Made by a program: the position numbers and the translations under genes
Origin: Pipra filicauda
Taxonomy: Eukaryota > Chordata > Aves > Passeriformes > Pipridae
Length of the DNA: 64,000 bases
Direction: 5' to 3'
Assembly: GCF_003945595.2 (NCBI RefSeq)
Contig: NW_024103452.1
Location: 1,116,001-1,180,000, forward strand
The notes under the pieces: generated by a model
Seen by the model: only the letters and a program-made list of their open reading frames with translations
What the model was told of the DNA's origin: nothing
The model's database searches: none
In this document: one piece after another, positions 40,301-55,300 of the stretch
Layout: each line of letters starts with the position of its first letter
Numbering within the stretch: position 1 is the stretch's first letter

Positions 40301-43300
40301 AGGGGAGCAAATACATCAGCTATGCCTCTCAGACAGCGAAACATCTGCTTTGCCACTATTTCTACACATTCTCCTGAGAGAACTGGGACTGCCTAATCTC
40401 TTAAATCCAATCTCTTAAATCCAATTTAAATTTAAGGTTTAAATCTTAAATCTTCTTTATAAAGACAGTGTTCTGTTGTTTGAATGTTTTTCACGTTTTA
40501 TTGTTCTCATTTCAGTCCTCACAGTTCATAGCAGCAAATATCTTGGTACACTCGCCTGCTCAACATTACCTTACCTTCCAGCCAAGGCAGAGAAAGAGGA
40601 GCCTTTTCTCCTGCTCTCCTCCCTGTGAACTGCAGAAGCCCACAATATTCAAGGGCATCTTTTGACTTTGAGTGTCCGGTAGGATATACCTTCTGTACTT
40701 TTTGAAACTCAGGAATAAGATCTCCGAGTAGAAGACATCAATGCAAACCAATCACCAACTATGAAAAGCCTAAAATGCCTAAGTCTTCCTAAATTAGCAG
40801 GAATTTCCTCAATCAAGATGACATTCTGCAGTCAACAACCGGCCACAAATCTGTACTGCTTCAAATATTTCTGTATGTAAGTACACACCCCAACACAGCT
40901 CTTTCTCAATGTGTATATTTAAATACAAGCATGACTTCTTTCATACACGTTATTGAACAGCAAGGTAATTAGCATAATCCACGTGCAGCCAAATTTTTCT
41001 CTCTTTTTCTGAAAAAGCTAAGAGATTTCCCCATACCAATAACTGCCATGTTAAGAGACGATAAGTGTTCATGGTTGTGCTGCATTCCGTAACTTTTTTG
41101 AAGAAGTGAATATAAATTATTATTTCTAATAATATGCCTTCCTGTTTCAAGTTATATATTGTAATTAGATAATAGCAAGACAGAGGAAGTCATTTAAGGA
41201 AATCTTTTAAAACTATAAATATTTTCATTATTATGTAGGTGTACTTTATATTAATTATGTAAATATATTCTAGGACTTAGTGTAGGCTTAAAACGAAACA
41301 GAAGCATCTGTTGAAAAATGCCATAACCCTGTGGCAGCTGCTATTAAACCATTAACAGTATCAGGTTTCATTTAAACCAGATTTACCATTTTCTGTAACA
41401 GCCCGTGGGAAAGCTAAAAACATTAGGCACAAATTACTGACAAAAGAGATCCTTAATCAAGCCATACATTTCATTTGGCTAGCTGGGTGCTAGATAGCAA
41501 CCTCTGTGCTACAAATTAAAGGTGATGGTTACAACGATGTGATCAAAGACAGTTACCTGCATTATCAAACAATCCCAAAGCATTGGTAGATGAAATTACT
41601 ACTGCATCACAACACACGTTTTGGTTTCCCCCTTGATTCCCAGACTTACTCTTCTCTTAAGAATAACTCAACTGTACATGCTCTTCTGCTAGCCTGCCTG
41701 TAAATAGACAGTGGTCAAGCAGATGTGTAAGGGTAATCATTGTGACTATTAAAAATTTATTCCTTTGTTTCTGGCTCACAGTTATTCTTCATTTGCTGTA
41801 AGATCTTATCCCAGATCTACATTGCAACTCACTCTTTGGGACTGGAGGCACCCATTTGCTTACAGTTATAGGAGCTGGATGTTTAAACCATGCCATGACA
41901 GAAACATATTGACAAAACATAAACAAGCATTTTATACCACACCTGTCTGCTACAAGGTGTGAGGTTGTAAGGACTATCGTTCTGGGAGTCCTTATGCATG
42001 AACAGCGGGTGCCTGACCCAAGTAGGACAGTGTCACACATTTTAGCTTACGTGGTCAAATGAAACATACCTATCAAGTAAGAAATTTCTTTCTGTTGGAT
42101 CCATACAAAAATCCTGGCCAAGCCTCTGTCTGTTACTCTATGCTGGCATGCCAAGCATTCATGGAGTTGCCTGTGGCCTTTCATTTCCATCCTGTAAAGC
42201 ACTGGGAGGGTGATTTATATGGGAGGAACTTCTGGCTAGGAAGGGATAGCCAGGCTGAAACAGGAGAGTTTCAAAAAGGAGGCAGGTCCTCTCAATATCC
42301 ATGCTAAATCTTTTCCCATTGCCACAATGAGCCCTCATCTCCATCACAGCTCACTGTCCCACAGCTGCAGGGTCAGATAGCCCTGGGAGGGAGCTCAGTC
42401 TTGTGCCACCTGCCTTTCATTAGCCTCCTCCTAGGCAGTGAGCCTGGGAGCTGGGGTTTGGGGCATGGCCAGCATGGCCTGTAGGCATAGATGCACAAAG
42501 GCATTTAGGCACATAGTTCCAATTGAAACTCACAGTCCTTGAATGCCTGTGTGCCTCTGTGGGTTTGGGCTATTATGCTCTGGTACAGGGAAGGGAACAC
42601 CTTAGGTGGATAGAGGAGGAGGATGGCGATCAGTAATTGCTCTTCCTCGAGAGACTCAAAGCAGTGCCTGGGATAGGCAAGGCACAGGCAGCTCAAACTG
42701 ACCAGTTTGTTTTGATGGATTGTTTTGTTTCTGAAGAAAAAAATAAAATTGGCAGTTACATTTTTCCTGCTGGTGGCAACCTCATTTGAGGCACTATCTG
42801 ATAAGTTAGTCCACAAGCCTGCACCAAAACTGCTGACATTCAAAGAGAGCATACTAAATAAGGACAGATTCCTGAGTTTTAAAGGGTCTACTCTCCAACA
42901 CCTTAGCTCAATGTTTCTGCTTGCTCACGTAAAATTTCCATTGAGGTCTGTGAGGTATATAGACTTTTACAGTGCTATGAAAGAATCAAGCACCTACTTT
43001 TTACTGGTGTAATTTCTTCTGCAAAGAGAGATGCAGCAGAGAATAAATAATACTTGTGTGTGCCTGCACAGGCGCAAGTAATTCTTCTTAGTCTGCAGTT
43101 AGCAGTGTTTCATTTAATTGAATTAAATCATAGTGAACCAAAATTATCTCTTGCCACTATTTCTGAATTCAACTGTTTTATATCAGTTTTATTGTAATAT
43201 ATCTTACTTCCCCATATGCTGCCATAGTTTCAACAAAGAAATCATAGAGAGAATGAATTTTATTTGAATGTTTCAATAAACAGATCCAGTGTGAGGCTTT

Positions 43301-46300
43301 GGGGTTTTTGACTTGCTCTTGGGCTTTAACCTTGTCAGAGAATAAATACACTTTTGCTTCTCTTCTCTGCGTCTTCAAATATTTTCAATTTAGAAAAAAA
43401 TGAACAAATGTTGCATTACTTAATTCACATTACACAGAAATTTGACCACTGCAACTCAAACAGATTAAATTTAATTAAAATATGCAAAGAGAATTCAATA
43501 GTGTCTTGTTATATAGAATAAATCTTGGAAAATATAATATAAATTAATGGTTCATTATTTCTGATTATGAGAACCACAGCACATGAATTTCAGTAGTGTA
43601 AAACACAGGTAGAAAATCTTTTAAATAGGAAGAAGAACCCATCATTAACAAACAAAAAATTAATTCACTATGTAAAATGAATAGTGTTGGAGATGAGGCT
43701 GTTATTGTCAAAATAAGGTGAAGGTTTCACAACCAGATTTCAGGCTCTCCCTGTTTATGTTCAAGGCCAGTAAAAAGGCAGAGGGAAGGGCATTCTTGGG
43801 AAGTGTTGTGTAACTTTGAAATTTATAAAAGGCCAGAGGGGAGGAAATAGAAACATAGACTGAAGTAAAAGTAAAATATCATGTTATTAGGGTTTTCCAA
43901 AAGTCCCTATCTATCATCAGAATGTCCTGGAATAGCTGAAAACTTATTTCCTCAGCTTTCCATCACTGCCTGTCTTTGAACAGGTAACTGAATACAAAAT
44001 AACACACAAATCAGAGGAGGACCATACAGTGCAATATCATTTATTTCCCCACTTTTTTTTCCCTTTCCCTATCTTTGGAAAGAGACAACAGACCTTTCAA
44101 GTCTGACATAAGTCAAATGACTCCTCTCCCTGACTCCTCTCCCTGCAGCTTGCAGATCTCCTTAAGCCTTCATGCAGGACCACCATCTTTCCAGCCTCCC
44201 TGATAGCGGCAGAGTATGGACCAGAAGCTGTTGGGCCACAGCACACAAGTTTAGGCTCACAGATGATCCACCTGGAGCACAGGACAACAGTATTTGTAAG
44301 CAGGCAATTTATTCACTACTTTCAGTCCCACAGCAGTGTCAGAGAGCAGGATTCCTCCTGACATACTGTGCCAAATCACTCCAGTGTCTCCCCAGATATG
44401 CAACAAGTGCCCCAATGGAAACACCTGCCCTCTCCTATGTTACCAGAGGAGTGATGATTCAACACTGCCTCCCTTTCCTCCAGGAGAGATAACTCAGGCC
44501 ATAGTTGACTCCAGCAGCATCGCATGCAGCACAACTACCTTACACGAGAGGACCAGAATCTGGCTTTTTATCTCTTCAAATACAGGGGAATAATGTTTGC
44601 ATTCTGTGAGCTTTAGCCTCTGCATCTGTTGCTAATTGTCCTAGCACATCTGCTGCTAATTCTTTTCTGTTCTTGGACCAGCAGGGAGTAGTAATGTATG
44701 GTACAGCCAGCTCCAGCCTCCCCGAGTGCTTCTGGTGATATACCACTGGCCTGAGTGGATTCTGACCTCATCCTGCAAGGGAGAAACCATCTTTGTAAGA
44801 GGAAAGCAGGAAAAAAGTTCCCTCTCCTGCCACTTCCATCTCACTTATTTATTCCTGAGACTGATTTCAGCACGATCAGAGCACGAATTTCCTGGGATAA
44901 CGTGGGCCACAGACACAAAACAGCAGAGTTTATTTATTTTGTGTCAAGAGGACATGTACTTTGCCCAGAAACCACTCAGAGCCAAGGAGTCTCACGAAAA
45001 TGTGGCTTGTTCGGCATGCAGGGCTGAATCATGCAGCAGTGTCACTTTGCCTGGCCCAGGCTCCAGAGCCAGAACAGGCAGATTCCCTCTCCTTTTTGCT
45101 CCACCAGCTGTTCCATCTCATGTCACTTTCTTGATGCTGTTCTGGATTCCCCATCACAACCTCTTCATCCGTTAAGTTTTGGTCCAGCCAGGAATGCAGC
45201 AACATTCACTTCACCAGGGAAGGAGTGCCAATGCAGAGTTCATGCTCCTTCAGCATTTCCTAGATGGTCCAAACCTGGTCAGGTTCTGCTCTCTTTCCAG
45301 GGGCTCAGCTACCACTCACCAGCAAAGAAATAGGAAGACCAACTCCTGAGAAAAAATCCTTTTTTCTTTGTGTGGTCTGCTCAAAAATTGCATATTTAAA
45401 CAGGATCACTTTTTGTTCTTTGGTGGCATAATGTACTCTTCCCATTTCTGCAGTACAGCCTTGCAGCTACCCTGATGATCCTAAGTTCACAGATAATAAT
45501 TTAAAATGTGAAATGCTTTAAAACCAGATATATTAAGGCAAAAAAATTACAGCATCTTCTGAGGGTGTTTTGCTGACTCCTATGACTTGCAGATATGGAC
45601 TAAAGCAGAGTGTAGGTCCCTTTCCACAGCTCGAGACTGTCGTCTCTGGTGAGTCATGGAGCTGTTCCTTTTTTTCAAACTCTGAATTTTTTGTTTGAGC
45701 AAGCATTTATTTTGTACTTAGTGTTCTCTGTTGTCTGGAGTTCACTTGGAGTTAAGAATACAGGCAGAGGCTGCATTCTGCCTTCCTGCCGATTTGCCCC
45801 AGATAATATATGACTTTTGTACAGCTATTGTGTCCTACAGCTCACGTCAAGCTCTCTTACAGATATAATTTTCAATTAGTTAGGGAATAAGCCATGGAGT
45901 GGTCCAAAATAAAAGTCTGGCCCCAGACACTCCTGATTTTTAACATATGTCTGTTAGATTTTCCAAAGCAGACAACATACCTTACTCTAGTCAGATATGA
46001 TGCATTATAATGTGGGTCACATTTCTGAGGTCTTTGGGCAATATGTATTGGTATAAGCTGACAGAGCATTCACAGTACATTCCAGCAGGAGATTCCAAGA
46101 AGTCCTTCACTGGGGGATAATGATTAGACAACACATGAAAAGTAATTCTAATTTGCCAAAAACAAAACCTAGGATAAGTAGTGACCTTTTGAATATGTAA
46201 ATCAATTGCACAATGCTAAATAAGGTAGATACAATAGATTCTAATATGTGATAGCTTTGTAATGTAAGCACACCAGACTTAATGAATCTCTCAAAGTCTT

Positions 46301-49300
46301 CACACGTTGGTGGAAATGGAGCCATCCACATTTGGGAAGTCCATCTATGGGCAGCAAAGGTCTCCAGAGATACTACCTTGCTGCAGCTCTAGGATGGAAC
46401 AGGATGTGAGCACAGCATGGCACTGGGCCAAAGCAGGTCCCTGTGATGCTTTCTGCGGGGTGCACAGCAAGACGACAGACTCATGGCCACTTGGGGAGCA
46501 GAGCACTGTGGAAGGACTAGCAGCCAGTCCGAGCAGCATGGGGCCCATGGCCCCACAGTATAAGCAGTGACCAGTCCCAGGGCTGCTGGTGTCCTACCAC
46601 AGAGATCTATCCCTCAGGATGGCACAGTGCCACAGGGTTGTGACACAGATGGAACAGAATTGCTCTGAGAACATGTATTTTGAGGAGCTGTTGCAAAGAG
46701 ACATTTAGCAAATGGCAATTGAAGATCAGACCTCAAACAAACTCAGATAAATAAAATAGAAGTAGTTATAAGTACATGTTCCTGTGAAATAAAAACATCA
46801 AGCCTGCAGTCTTCAAATAAATACAAGCACCTGTATAGGCTTAGTTCTTGAATTTACCGAAAGGTTCACGTAGTGCCTTATCATCCCAACTACAAATACT
46901 TGCATTCAGGGAAAACGTTAGTGGCTCTCATTTTGAAAGTCATCTGGCACTGCCAAGCATTATCAAACTCTTATACTATGTCCTAAAAATGTGTCCGAGA
47001 GCTAGATGTTCTTCATTTATGCCAGCATTTCACTAAAGAATAAAATAAACGGTGGAGGGGGGGCACACAAGGAGGGGAAAGTTTGTGATCTACTTTTGCT
47101 AATGATACCTAGTTTTGTAATTATTAAAAGCATCACATACCTTAGACAGCTGCTGACATACAGAAAATAATGTCCTTGAAACTGTTTGTTTCATCATATT
47201 TTAAGAATTAATACCTTAGGTCATGTTAATCAGTTTCTGATATATGTAGTTTTCAAAATGCACTTCAGGGAAGAAAATGCTGGAAATGACTAATAAAGAC
47301 ATGAACTTTATTCATTGTATGTCTAACTCCAAATGTGAACATTACCAAAGTACTTTGCCATCTGAAGTATTTAGGAAGCCTTAAATAAAAAATAAATCCA
47401 CTTCATTCAGTGAAATAGAACATCCTCTTTTTCCAAGCAAAAGAGTTCAAATTTATTAATTTTGTAGCCATATTTTAAAATGAGTGTCAGCCCCTGCTAG
47501 ATGACTACATGATAAGTGTCCTGAAACTTCAGGAAAAGGCACTAAATTTTTCACAGCATTTGTGTTTCATTTTCAGTGTAATAAAAATATGGTGCCCTTT
47601 TAATAATGAATAATAGATTTCCTGGTATGATTTACATGAGTGGATTAAATGTCATGTTTGAAAAGTTGCTGTTTTATTCATATTGAATTTCCCTCAAGTA
47701 AAACAAAATGGTACCCAGCTACTGTTATAATATTGCTAGTACCTCGCCACACTGATACATAAATATTAACCAGTTGATACACTCTTTAAAAATCTTCAGT
47801 TCTGTGAACTGTTCTGTCAGCAATGATGTCTTTTCATGCGTATGAACAGATTTAGTACTATCCCAAGTTCCAGGTACACTGGGGAAAATGTGTAGCACCA
47901 GTGCTCACATACTTCTGGAGCTCAGCAGTGCTGGACTGACTTCCGAGGTGTCTGGACAGCACAATGAATACTTTTCAAATGTCACTTGCAGGTAACCTCA
48001 TCGACTTGTGGTGCTCTTCGCAACAGTTGAAAATTTCCTATCTGAACTTCCCATTCTGAACACTTTCTAACAGGCAATATTTCGTCTTGAAAAGTGCTTC
48101 AGAAATGTTTATAATTTGTTGCAAAGAAAGAGGAAATAAGAACATCTTCCTTAAAGATTCCTCCTCTGTAGGCAAAGTTGGCAATGTACCACAAAATATT
48201 TTGGTCCCGATAATTGAAATTATAGCTGAAAACAGTTTTTTTTTAAAGAAGAGAAGCTTTTTTGCCACATTCCAACTTTTGTTCCACTGAAGCCAATGAA
48301 TATTTTGACTCTGAAAAGTGAGGTTTTGTTCTTATTGTTGTAACTCTTTCATAGAAAAATTTTAATGTCTACTGAACTAACCAAAAAAAAGATGGCAAAA
48401 TAAAACACCTTTTTCTATGTAAAATTATACTTTTGCATACTGGAATTCATTTGTGCTCTTCAAGTCATCATTAAGCTGAAAAATGTAATCTGGACTTGCT
48501 AACACTTGAACATAATCCTATGGAGTAAAACAGTGCTTTAAATACACTGTGAAAAAAAAATGTTTACTGACTACTTAGGTCTTATCTATAATAGGATCTT
48601 ACCCACCATGAAACAGCAATAAGGAAGTTATACTAATAAAATCCTTGTTCTAGGTAAAGATGATGCAGTCACACAGACTTTACCTATCAAAGCCTAAAGT
48701 CCACTTGCATAAACTAAATATATGAAAATATCCTATAAATGATGAGTCTAAAACAAGTCCCATTCAGATTATGCCATTTGTTGCTATTTCTAAAATGGTA
48801 AACAGTCATTTGAAACAGCAATTGCGTTTTATCACAATCCAAAGCATTCATACGGGTTTCATTCAGCATAATTTAAATTAAAAAAATTACTTGTTTGACT
48901 GTCTGGCCTTACTGAAAGACAAATAAAATTCAACTGCAGCTATTAGGAGCCACTGTCTAGTAAGTAGTCAGAGGTTATTGGGGAAGTAGGTTGACAAACT
49001 AAAAGGGAGGACAATGAAGGAGCGGAAAGAAGGGAAACTGGCAAGCTGGAGCAAAGAACATTGATTAATGAACAGAAAACATTTTTGAAAGGTCGGGTGT
49101 GCAAGTCAGACTAGCCCTGAGGCAGATCTAACTTACATGACCAGCACTTTCTGTACGCAGCAGGTAACCCACGCTGACACCAACTTTGCCGACATGACAG
49201 GGTTATTATTTTTGGAAGGATGTAGTGTTCTGGAACAATTTCTCTAATATATTACTTAAAATTAAGCTTTCCTTCAATATCAAGCATGCATGTCTTCATT

Positions 49301-52300
49301 TTCACCATGTTTACACTGAATTCCTATCGTTATTCTGGCCAATGAAAACAGAAGCGTATTCTGCATTTGTGAACACTTCTATTTCCCACCCCATAATATA
49401 TCCCAGGGCAGTAGTGTTGTATATTAGATTGTGTTCAAACCCAGATGCTCATGTGAAGCTCACCATTAAGACGTCACTACTTACCCCAAGTTTTCTGGTA
49501 GATGTTAACCATCTGAAGCCTAAAATTTGCCTCATCTCAGCACAGACCCCAAGGGTTTCTTCTGAAACGTATCTTAAGGTTGTGCACCAATACCAAGTGG
49601 AAGAACAGAAAGGTAGAGTCATCCAGGGTACAATACATCCTATGTCTTCAAAATGAGCTGGTGGAGAAGGTTTTCTAAAGTTATTACATTAAGCTTTTGC
49701 TGTCCATTATAGAGTACTGAAGACAGGGAATTATCAGGTCATTTAATCCAACTTCTCCTGGTCCTGTATTTTAAGAGAACTTGCCCGAGACCTACACGCT
49801 GGTTCACTAGACTAAAAATGAAGTTTGGTGAAGATGCTAACCAAATGTCCTCTGTGAGACCCAAGAGAACTTTAAAGCAAACTTGCAAATGCAAAAAGCA
49901 TCAAAGACCTAGGAGAAACATGATGCTGAAAGGAAATAGATCATGCTGGAGTCATTCAGTCATACTGTCCAGTCTTCTCCTTTCAAGACAATACTTAATC
50001 TCCGAGGAAAAATAACCAGGATGCACACATCCTGCCTAGGAAGGAATCCCAGCTCAGTGATCTCTCTGACAGATGCATGTATTTGTTTTAACATCATGTG
50101 AAAGTCACATTCACAGTTTCTCCCCCCATATATGTGATTCCTTTCACACCAATAGCTGTATTACAGACACTGTTCATTATCTACTACAGGTGATAAACGG
50201 TTAAAAAGCAGAAAATGTGACTTAGTAACACTTTATAAGTCACAAACCCAACATCTGAAATTACCTATCCACAAGTAACTGAAAGCACCAGTGGCACACA
50301 TAATGGTTTGCTATCCCAAAGCTCTTTGGGATAAGGACTGCCTGTCTGTTCTGTATCCATGCAACACTTTGGACAACAGAAGGTTTGGAGGAGGAAAACT
50401 ACCATTCAGGTCATACCACAAAATAAATGATTGAAAGTAAAAAAAACTAGTCATTCTACCAATGCCTCATAACACACACAAAAAAACCCCACTGCACTGA
50501 GAGAGATGAAGATTGTTTTTCAAACCGTAAAGAAGCTTTCACGTGCCAGAGGGTTTATCTGAGACCAATGTTTCAACCAGCACTAGGCATTAGCTACAAC
50601 AGTGAGCAACTGACACACAACAATCCTGCCATGCACAGCATGCTTAGGCAGGAAAATATGTGTGCCTCAGTCACAAAAGACAGAATAGAGCCTCAAGTGC
50701 TTGGGCTCCTTCCAAAATAATCCAAATGCTGCTTTTTTGGCAAATGGGGGTCAATGGAGCTAAAAACTCACAAAAGGATTTGGGCATTCATGTGTTTATA
50801 TACACCCACTCGTTCATTTATTATTCTAAAGCTACTTTACAGAAATCAAATTACATAGCTGACAAGCTGCATAGATAAGAGAGAATAAAAGTAAAACTTA
50901 AAATTAGCTGACAACACTATATGATGTAGCATATATTTGGCACTTTCAGAGTGAGTGATGAGGGTTAACCTAGGGGAAAAAAATTGCACCTTTCTAAATT
51001 GCACCTTAAAATATTAAATAAATTATTAACATGATGGAATGCATTAAATATATAAGCCTAAAGGAAAAAGAGCGGATGTGTTTTAACTTTCAAAGCAAAG
51101 ACAGCATATTTATGAAGTGTTGCTTACTGTCTGGATACTTTGTCCAAAGTAGATTTCAGTGTTGTAGAAGTTTCCACCATGAGTAACAGGCTGCGTTGTC
51201 CTGGCCTGAGGCTGCTCCTTCAGTTCAGGTCTCTCCAGCAAGCCACCACCTAAGCGGCTCAGAACACGAACTTTGAGAGTGTAGTGGCCTTTAGGGACCT
51301 TATCTTTGACTCCCCTCAGGCATTTGAAGTGAATTTCTATTGACTGAGGCTTCTTGGAGTAGTCAACCTAGGGAGAAGGCTCCGAGTTACCAACATGGGC
51401 TGAGCTGACTTTAATCATACAATTAGCAAGAACAAATTTCTTCCAGAAAACAAACACTGAAAAACAGACAACACATTTCTTGTTCAACCTGCAATTACTT
51501 ATTGCTAGCCAAGTATCTGCAATTAGGGAGGTCAAAAGTCATAGAGATGACAGATAAAAAAAGCAGTACAAATACTACTCATAAAATGTTAAGCATCCTT
51601 GGAGGGAAGGTAGAGCTGGTGAAGTATGACACCAGAAGATATTAGACGGTAATAATAAGGCAGAATTAACTGGAATACAATACCTTCAAAAATATAGCAT
51701 GCTTTGCGAGACAGGCACAATATTTGATGTGACGAGCAGGCCACAGGCTCAGAGTGAAAGACAGGGCAGGCCATGTTTTTACACTAATTATTAGCCTTGC
51801 CAAAGCTATTAGTGCTGTGTAAGATGCAGACTATCCTTTTACCTTCTGATTATCATATAATCAGATTCTCTTAAAAATAGTAATCAAAGTGCAACACATG
51901 TAGAGTTTAATAACAACTCCCTAAAGGCACCTTTACTCCAAGTCCAGACAGAAGGAAATGTCTGCCGGTTGCTGTTGACAAGATGTTGTCTGAGTTACAG
52001 AATGTTTAGCATGAAATAAATGCTGTGTACCAGAAATGCTTTTCTAGTGCTTTCCTTGTGTACTCAGCTTCTCAGTGTGGGGGTTGGCTGTGGGGAACAG
52101 ACACGACTGTACAATCCTTACACAACCTTGCCTGAGTAATGATGTAAGGTTTGTCCCACTACACCAGAAGATACTTCAGTGCTGCCCAAATGCAGGGGTC
52201 AGGCATACAACAGAGAGTCCCAGTTGGGCTCCAGTGTTGACTTGAATGGATAAAATTGTTTCTACAGTAACTAATTATTTAGTGCTTAAAATCAGCAATG

Positions 52301-55300
52301 CTATTCCTCTTTTCCCCAAGAAATCAATTTCTTCTATTATTTGGAGAAAAGACTAGTGATAGATGTCCTTTTTTTTCAATTGGTTATAAGAACCCACACT
52401 TCAGAATCACATGGCTACCTTGACTACTAGGTTTAGTGGTCTCACAGTTTAAGCCTACGGTAGCTAATAATCTCTTCTTTAATCCTGTCTTGGATTTATT
52501 TTGGAAGAGATAGCATATTTCCATATAGATAGAAAGCTTCTGGAATTAAATTAAGCAGTTAAATAAACAGCTGAATTTGTTAAACTTCTTTTGTTTCTCA
52601 ACACAAACCATACTTAACAATTAATCTGAATGACAATAATTTTCAGCTTAATTAGAAAATCTTAATTAACAATGAAGATTTAACCTTAATATTTTTGGTT
52701 TCTGAATCATATATAAAAAAAAATTAACATTATGTGAATAAATAAGACAATCTTTTTAAACCTCAAGGCAGGATTACTGATGCAGGCAGCCTTCGTTATT
52801 AAACACATTCTAAATTAAACGCCTCTATGAATTTTATACTGAAATATATTGTGATAGTTTTGCATGCCAAATGTGACATTTTGTATTTTAGATTCATCTT
52901 CTGTAGTAATTTTGGAAATGTCATACAAACAAAGATTTTGTCATTTACCAATGGAATTACTATGCATGGCCGGTTAGCCATCTCTTTTCTGGCTCTTCTG
53001 GTTGTTTCAAGTCAGCAAGCCATAAAAAATCTTTATCTCTCTGAAACACAGCAATTTGGAAGATAATCGAATAGTGACTGGGGGGCAGAAACGCCAGTCT
53101 GAGGAATTATACCACAATCTCTCTTGCATTTACAACCTTCCTCAAAGCGAGTGTCAGTCGAATAGGAAAAGGAGATAGAAGATTCATCATATTTCAAGCC
53201 TGTCTCATTTGCATGGTGGCATAACTGTCTCATCTCCTGCTGAAAGACTTTGCTTGGCCAGCACTGACAAACTGTTTTGAAGAACTCTTGCCATGCCCAA
53301 ATGATTCATCATTAATTGCTTTAGACATTCTCTTTAAGCATATGGTTACTTTTGCTGGAAAGCATATTTTGAAACCTGCTAAATTCTATCCTCTTAAACT
53401 ATGAAAAGAAAAATAAAAAAAAAAAAAAAAAAAAGGAAAGAAAAACAACAGTACAGTTGATCCAGTCATTTAGCAGTTGACATTAGGGAAAAGAGCACTC
53501 ATGGAGAACCTCACCTTCTCGCAAGGCCCTGCTGCTGCTCCATTTAATCCAGTATTCACACTTGCGAGGTTACCAAAGCTGGCTATCATTTCTTCTTCCC
53601 TTCCATTCTCTTCTGTTTTCAGTGGCTGACTTCCCAATCTGCAGAAATCAGAATGAGAAGAAGAACAGAAAAGAAATTAACTACCATGTATACACAGAAA
53701 GCACTTGCTGTTGGAAATACATAAGCTTGATGTTTTCCTTGAACATATCCTAAGACTTACAGTGCACTCAGAAGAAACAACAGTTTGCTAAAGCAGAGAA
53801 ATGGCTAGGCTTCAAAAAGCAGCATAAAAAAATAACAAGACCAATATTTGTCAGTCTGTGCCACAGGTTGACACAAGGAACCTGAAGTTTTAGTGCCTGT
53901 CTATAATCAGCTCTGTCTGGCATTGGGGCTCAGGATCTAGGTTGAGAATATCAAAGTAGGAAGCCATTGCCTCTGCTGACACTTTGAGGACTGATTGACA
54001 GCTTCAATAAACTTGGACAGGTTTTTGGAAACCACTGAGTCCTTGGGGACTTGATTGCTTTAAACCACAGAAAAAAAAATAATTATATATATAAAATCTT
54101 ACTTTTTTGTTTGTTTTTCCCATCCAAAAAAATCTTATAAATTTATATCTAAATCTTATGTCATTTAGAAATCTTCAAAAATATCTTATTTCATAGATAG
54201 AAAAATTAAATATATAAATTATATGTCATACATATACACTTACATGCACATACACAAATTTTCAGCTGTATGTGAACCACTAAACCTTCCTTGTCATTCA
54301 TATGTTAACTTCTTGTGTATTTAAAGTGATTTGGAGGGTAATTATATCAACTCAAAGTTGTTGGGTTTTTTTGGTTTTTTTTCAAGAGAGGTCAGTGTAG
54401 CAACACAGAATGCCAGCAAAAATACAGCAAGAATAGCCCTACACTTCCAATGCTGCCCTGCTTAGTGCACAGGATACACAAAAGGCACAGTACCCTATGG
54501 AGAAAATCTTGTTCCCAGAACACAGCAGGAGCAAATGTAAAACTAAGACATTTACAAAAAGCACTATAAAACTGTATGGTTTGGCAATCCCATCCATCAA
54601 CAGACAGAACCATGAGTAATTCCTCTGTCCCTACATGGCATCAGTATCTTAATATTATTGACCCTAAGTAAAAACATCTGTAGATGTTCTGCTGGCTTCA
54701 AAACACATCAGCTCTTGCTTCTACAACATGCTATAAGAGGCCAGGGAGGGTCAGCTGGTCACGCCAGTGCTGGCGATGCTCCAGCCACACTTGCAGGTGG
54801 AGGCGGGGCAGGCACAGAGAAGGACATGGTGGCTCTCAGAAGCTGGAGGCTGAGCAGGCTGTTCATGGTTGAGGGTCAGCCACGTGTCATGCTGGAGGTC
54901 AAGGGAGCTGCCTGAGAGGGGTCATATGGAGCCAAGGAGAAATCACTACATCAGGTAAGGTTGCAATGCAGGATTAGCTTGGGTATATACAAAAATAGGC
55001 TCTCTTAGGTTGCCAAGCAATGTACTGAGTTAAGTTTTTACCCACAAAAGAAAATGCTATAACTTGGTGTTCATTAAAAAAAAAAAAAAAAAAGAAGAAG
55101 AATGGAAGAATCAAGACTCAAAAACATTTCCCTGGACTGCACTTCTGAAGCATTCCTGCAGCATTCCTTCAGTATTTTCTGACTTGGTTTTGAAAAATTC
55201 GACACCAGTGTCTTCATTCCCATTTTATTTCTTTGCATGCTAGGTGATGATCTGAGAAGCCTCCACATTTGTAAAAATTAACATTGTTCTTCATCAAGAA

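Noticed and set aside
53033..53233. Cys-rich minus-strand frame (CKCKRDCGIIPQ...)
   Set aside because: There is no acceptor or donor in suitable positions, and exons 5 and 6 already join in phase without it.
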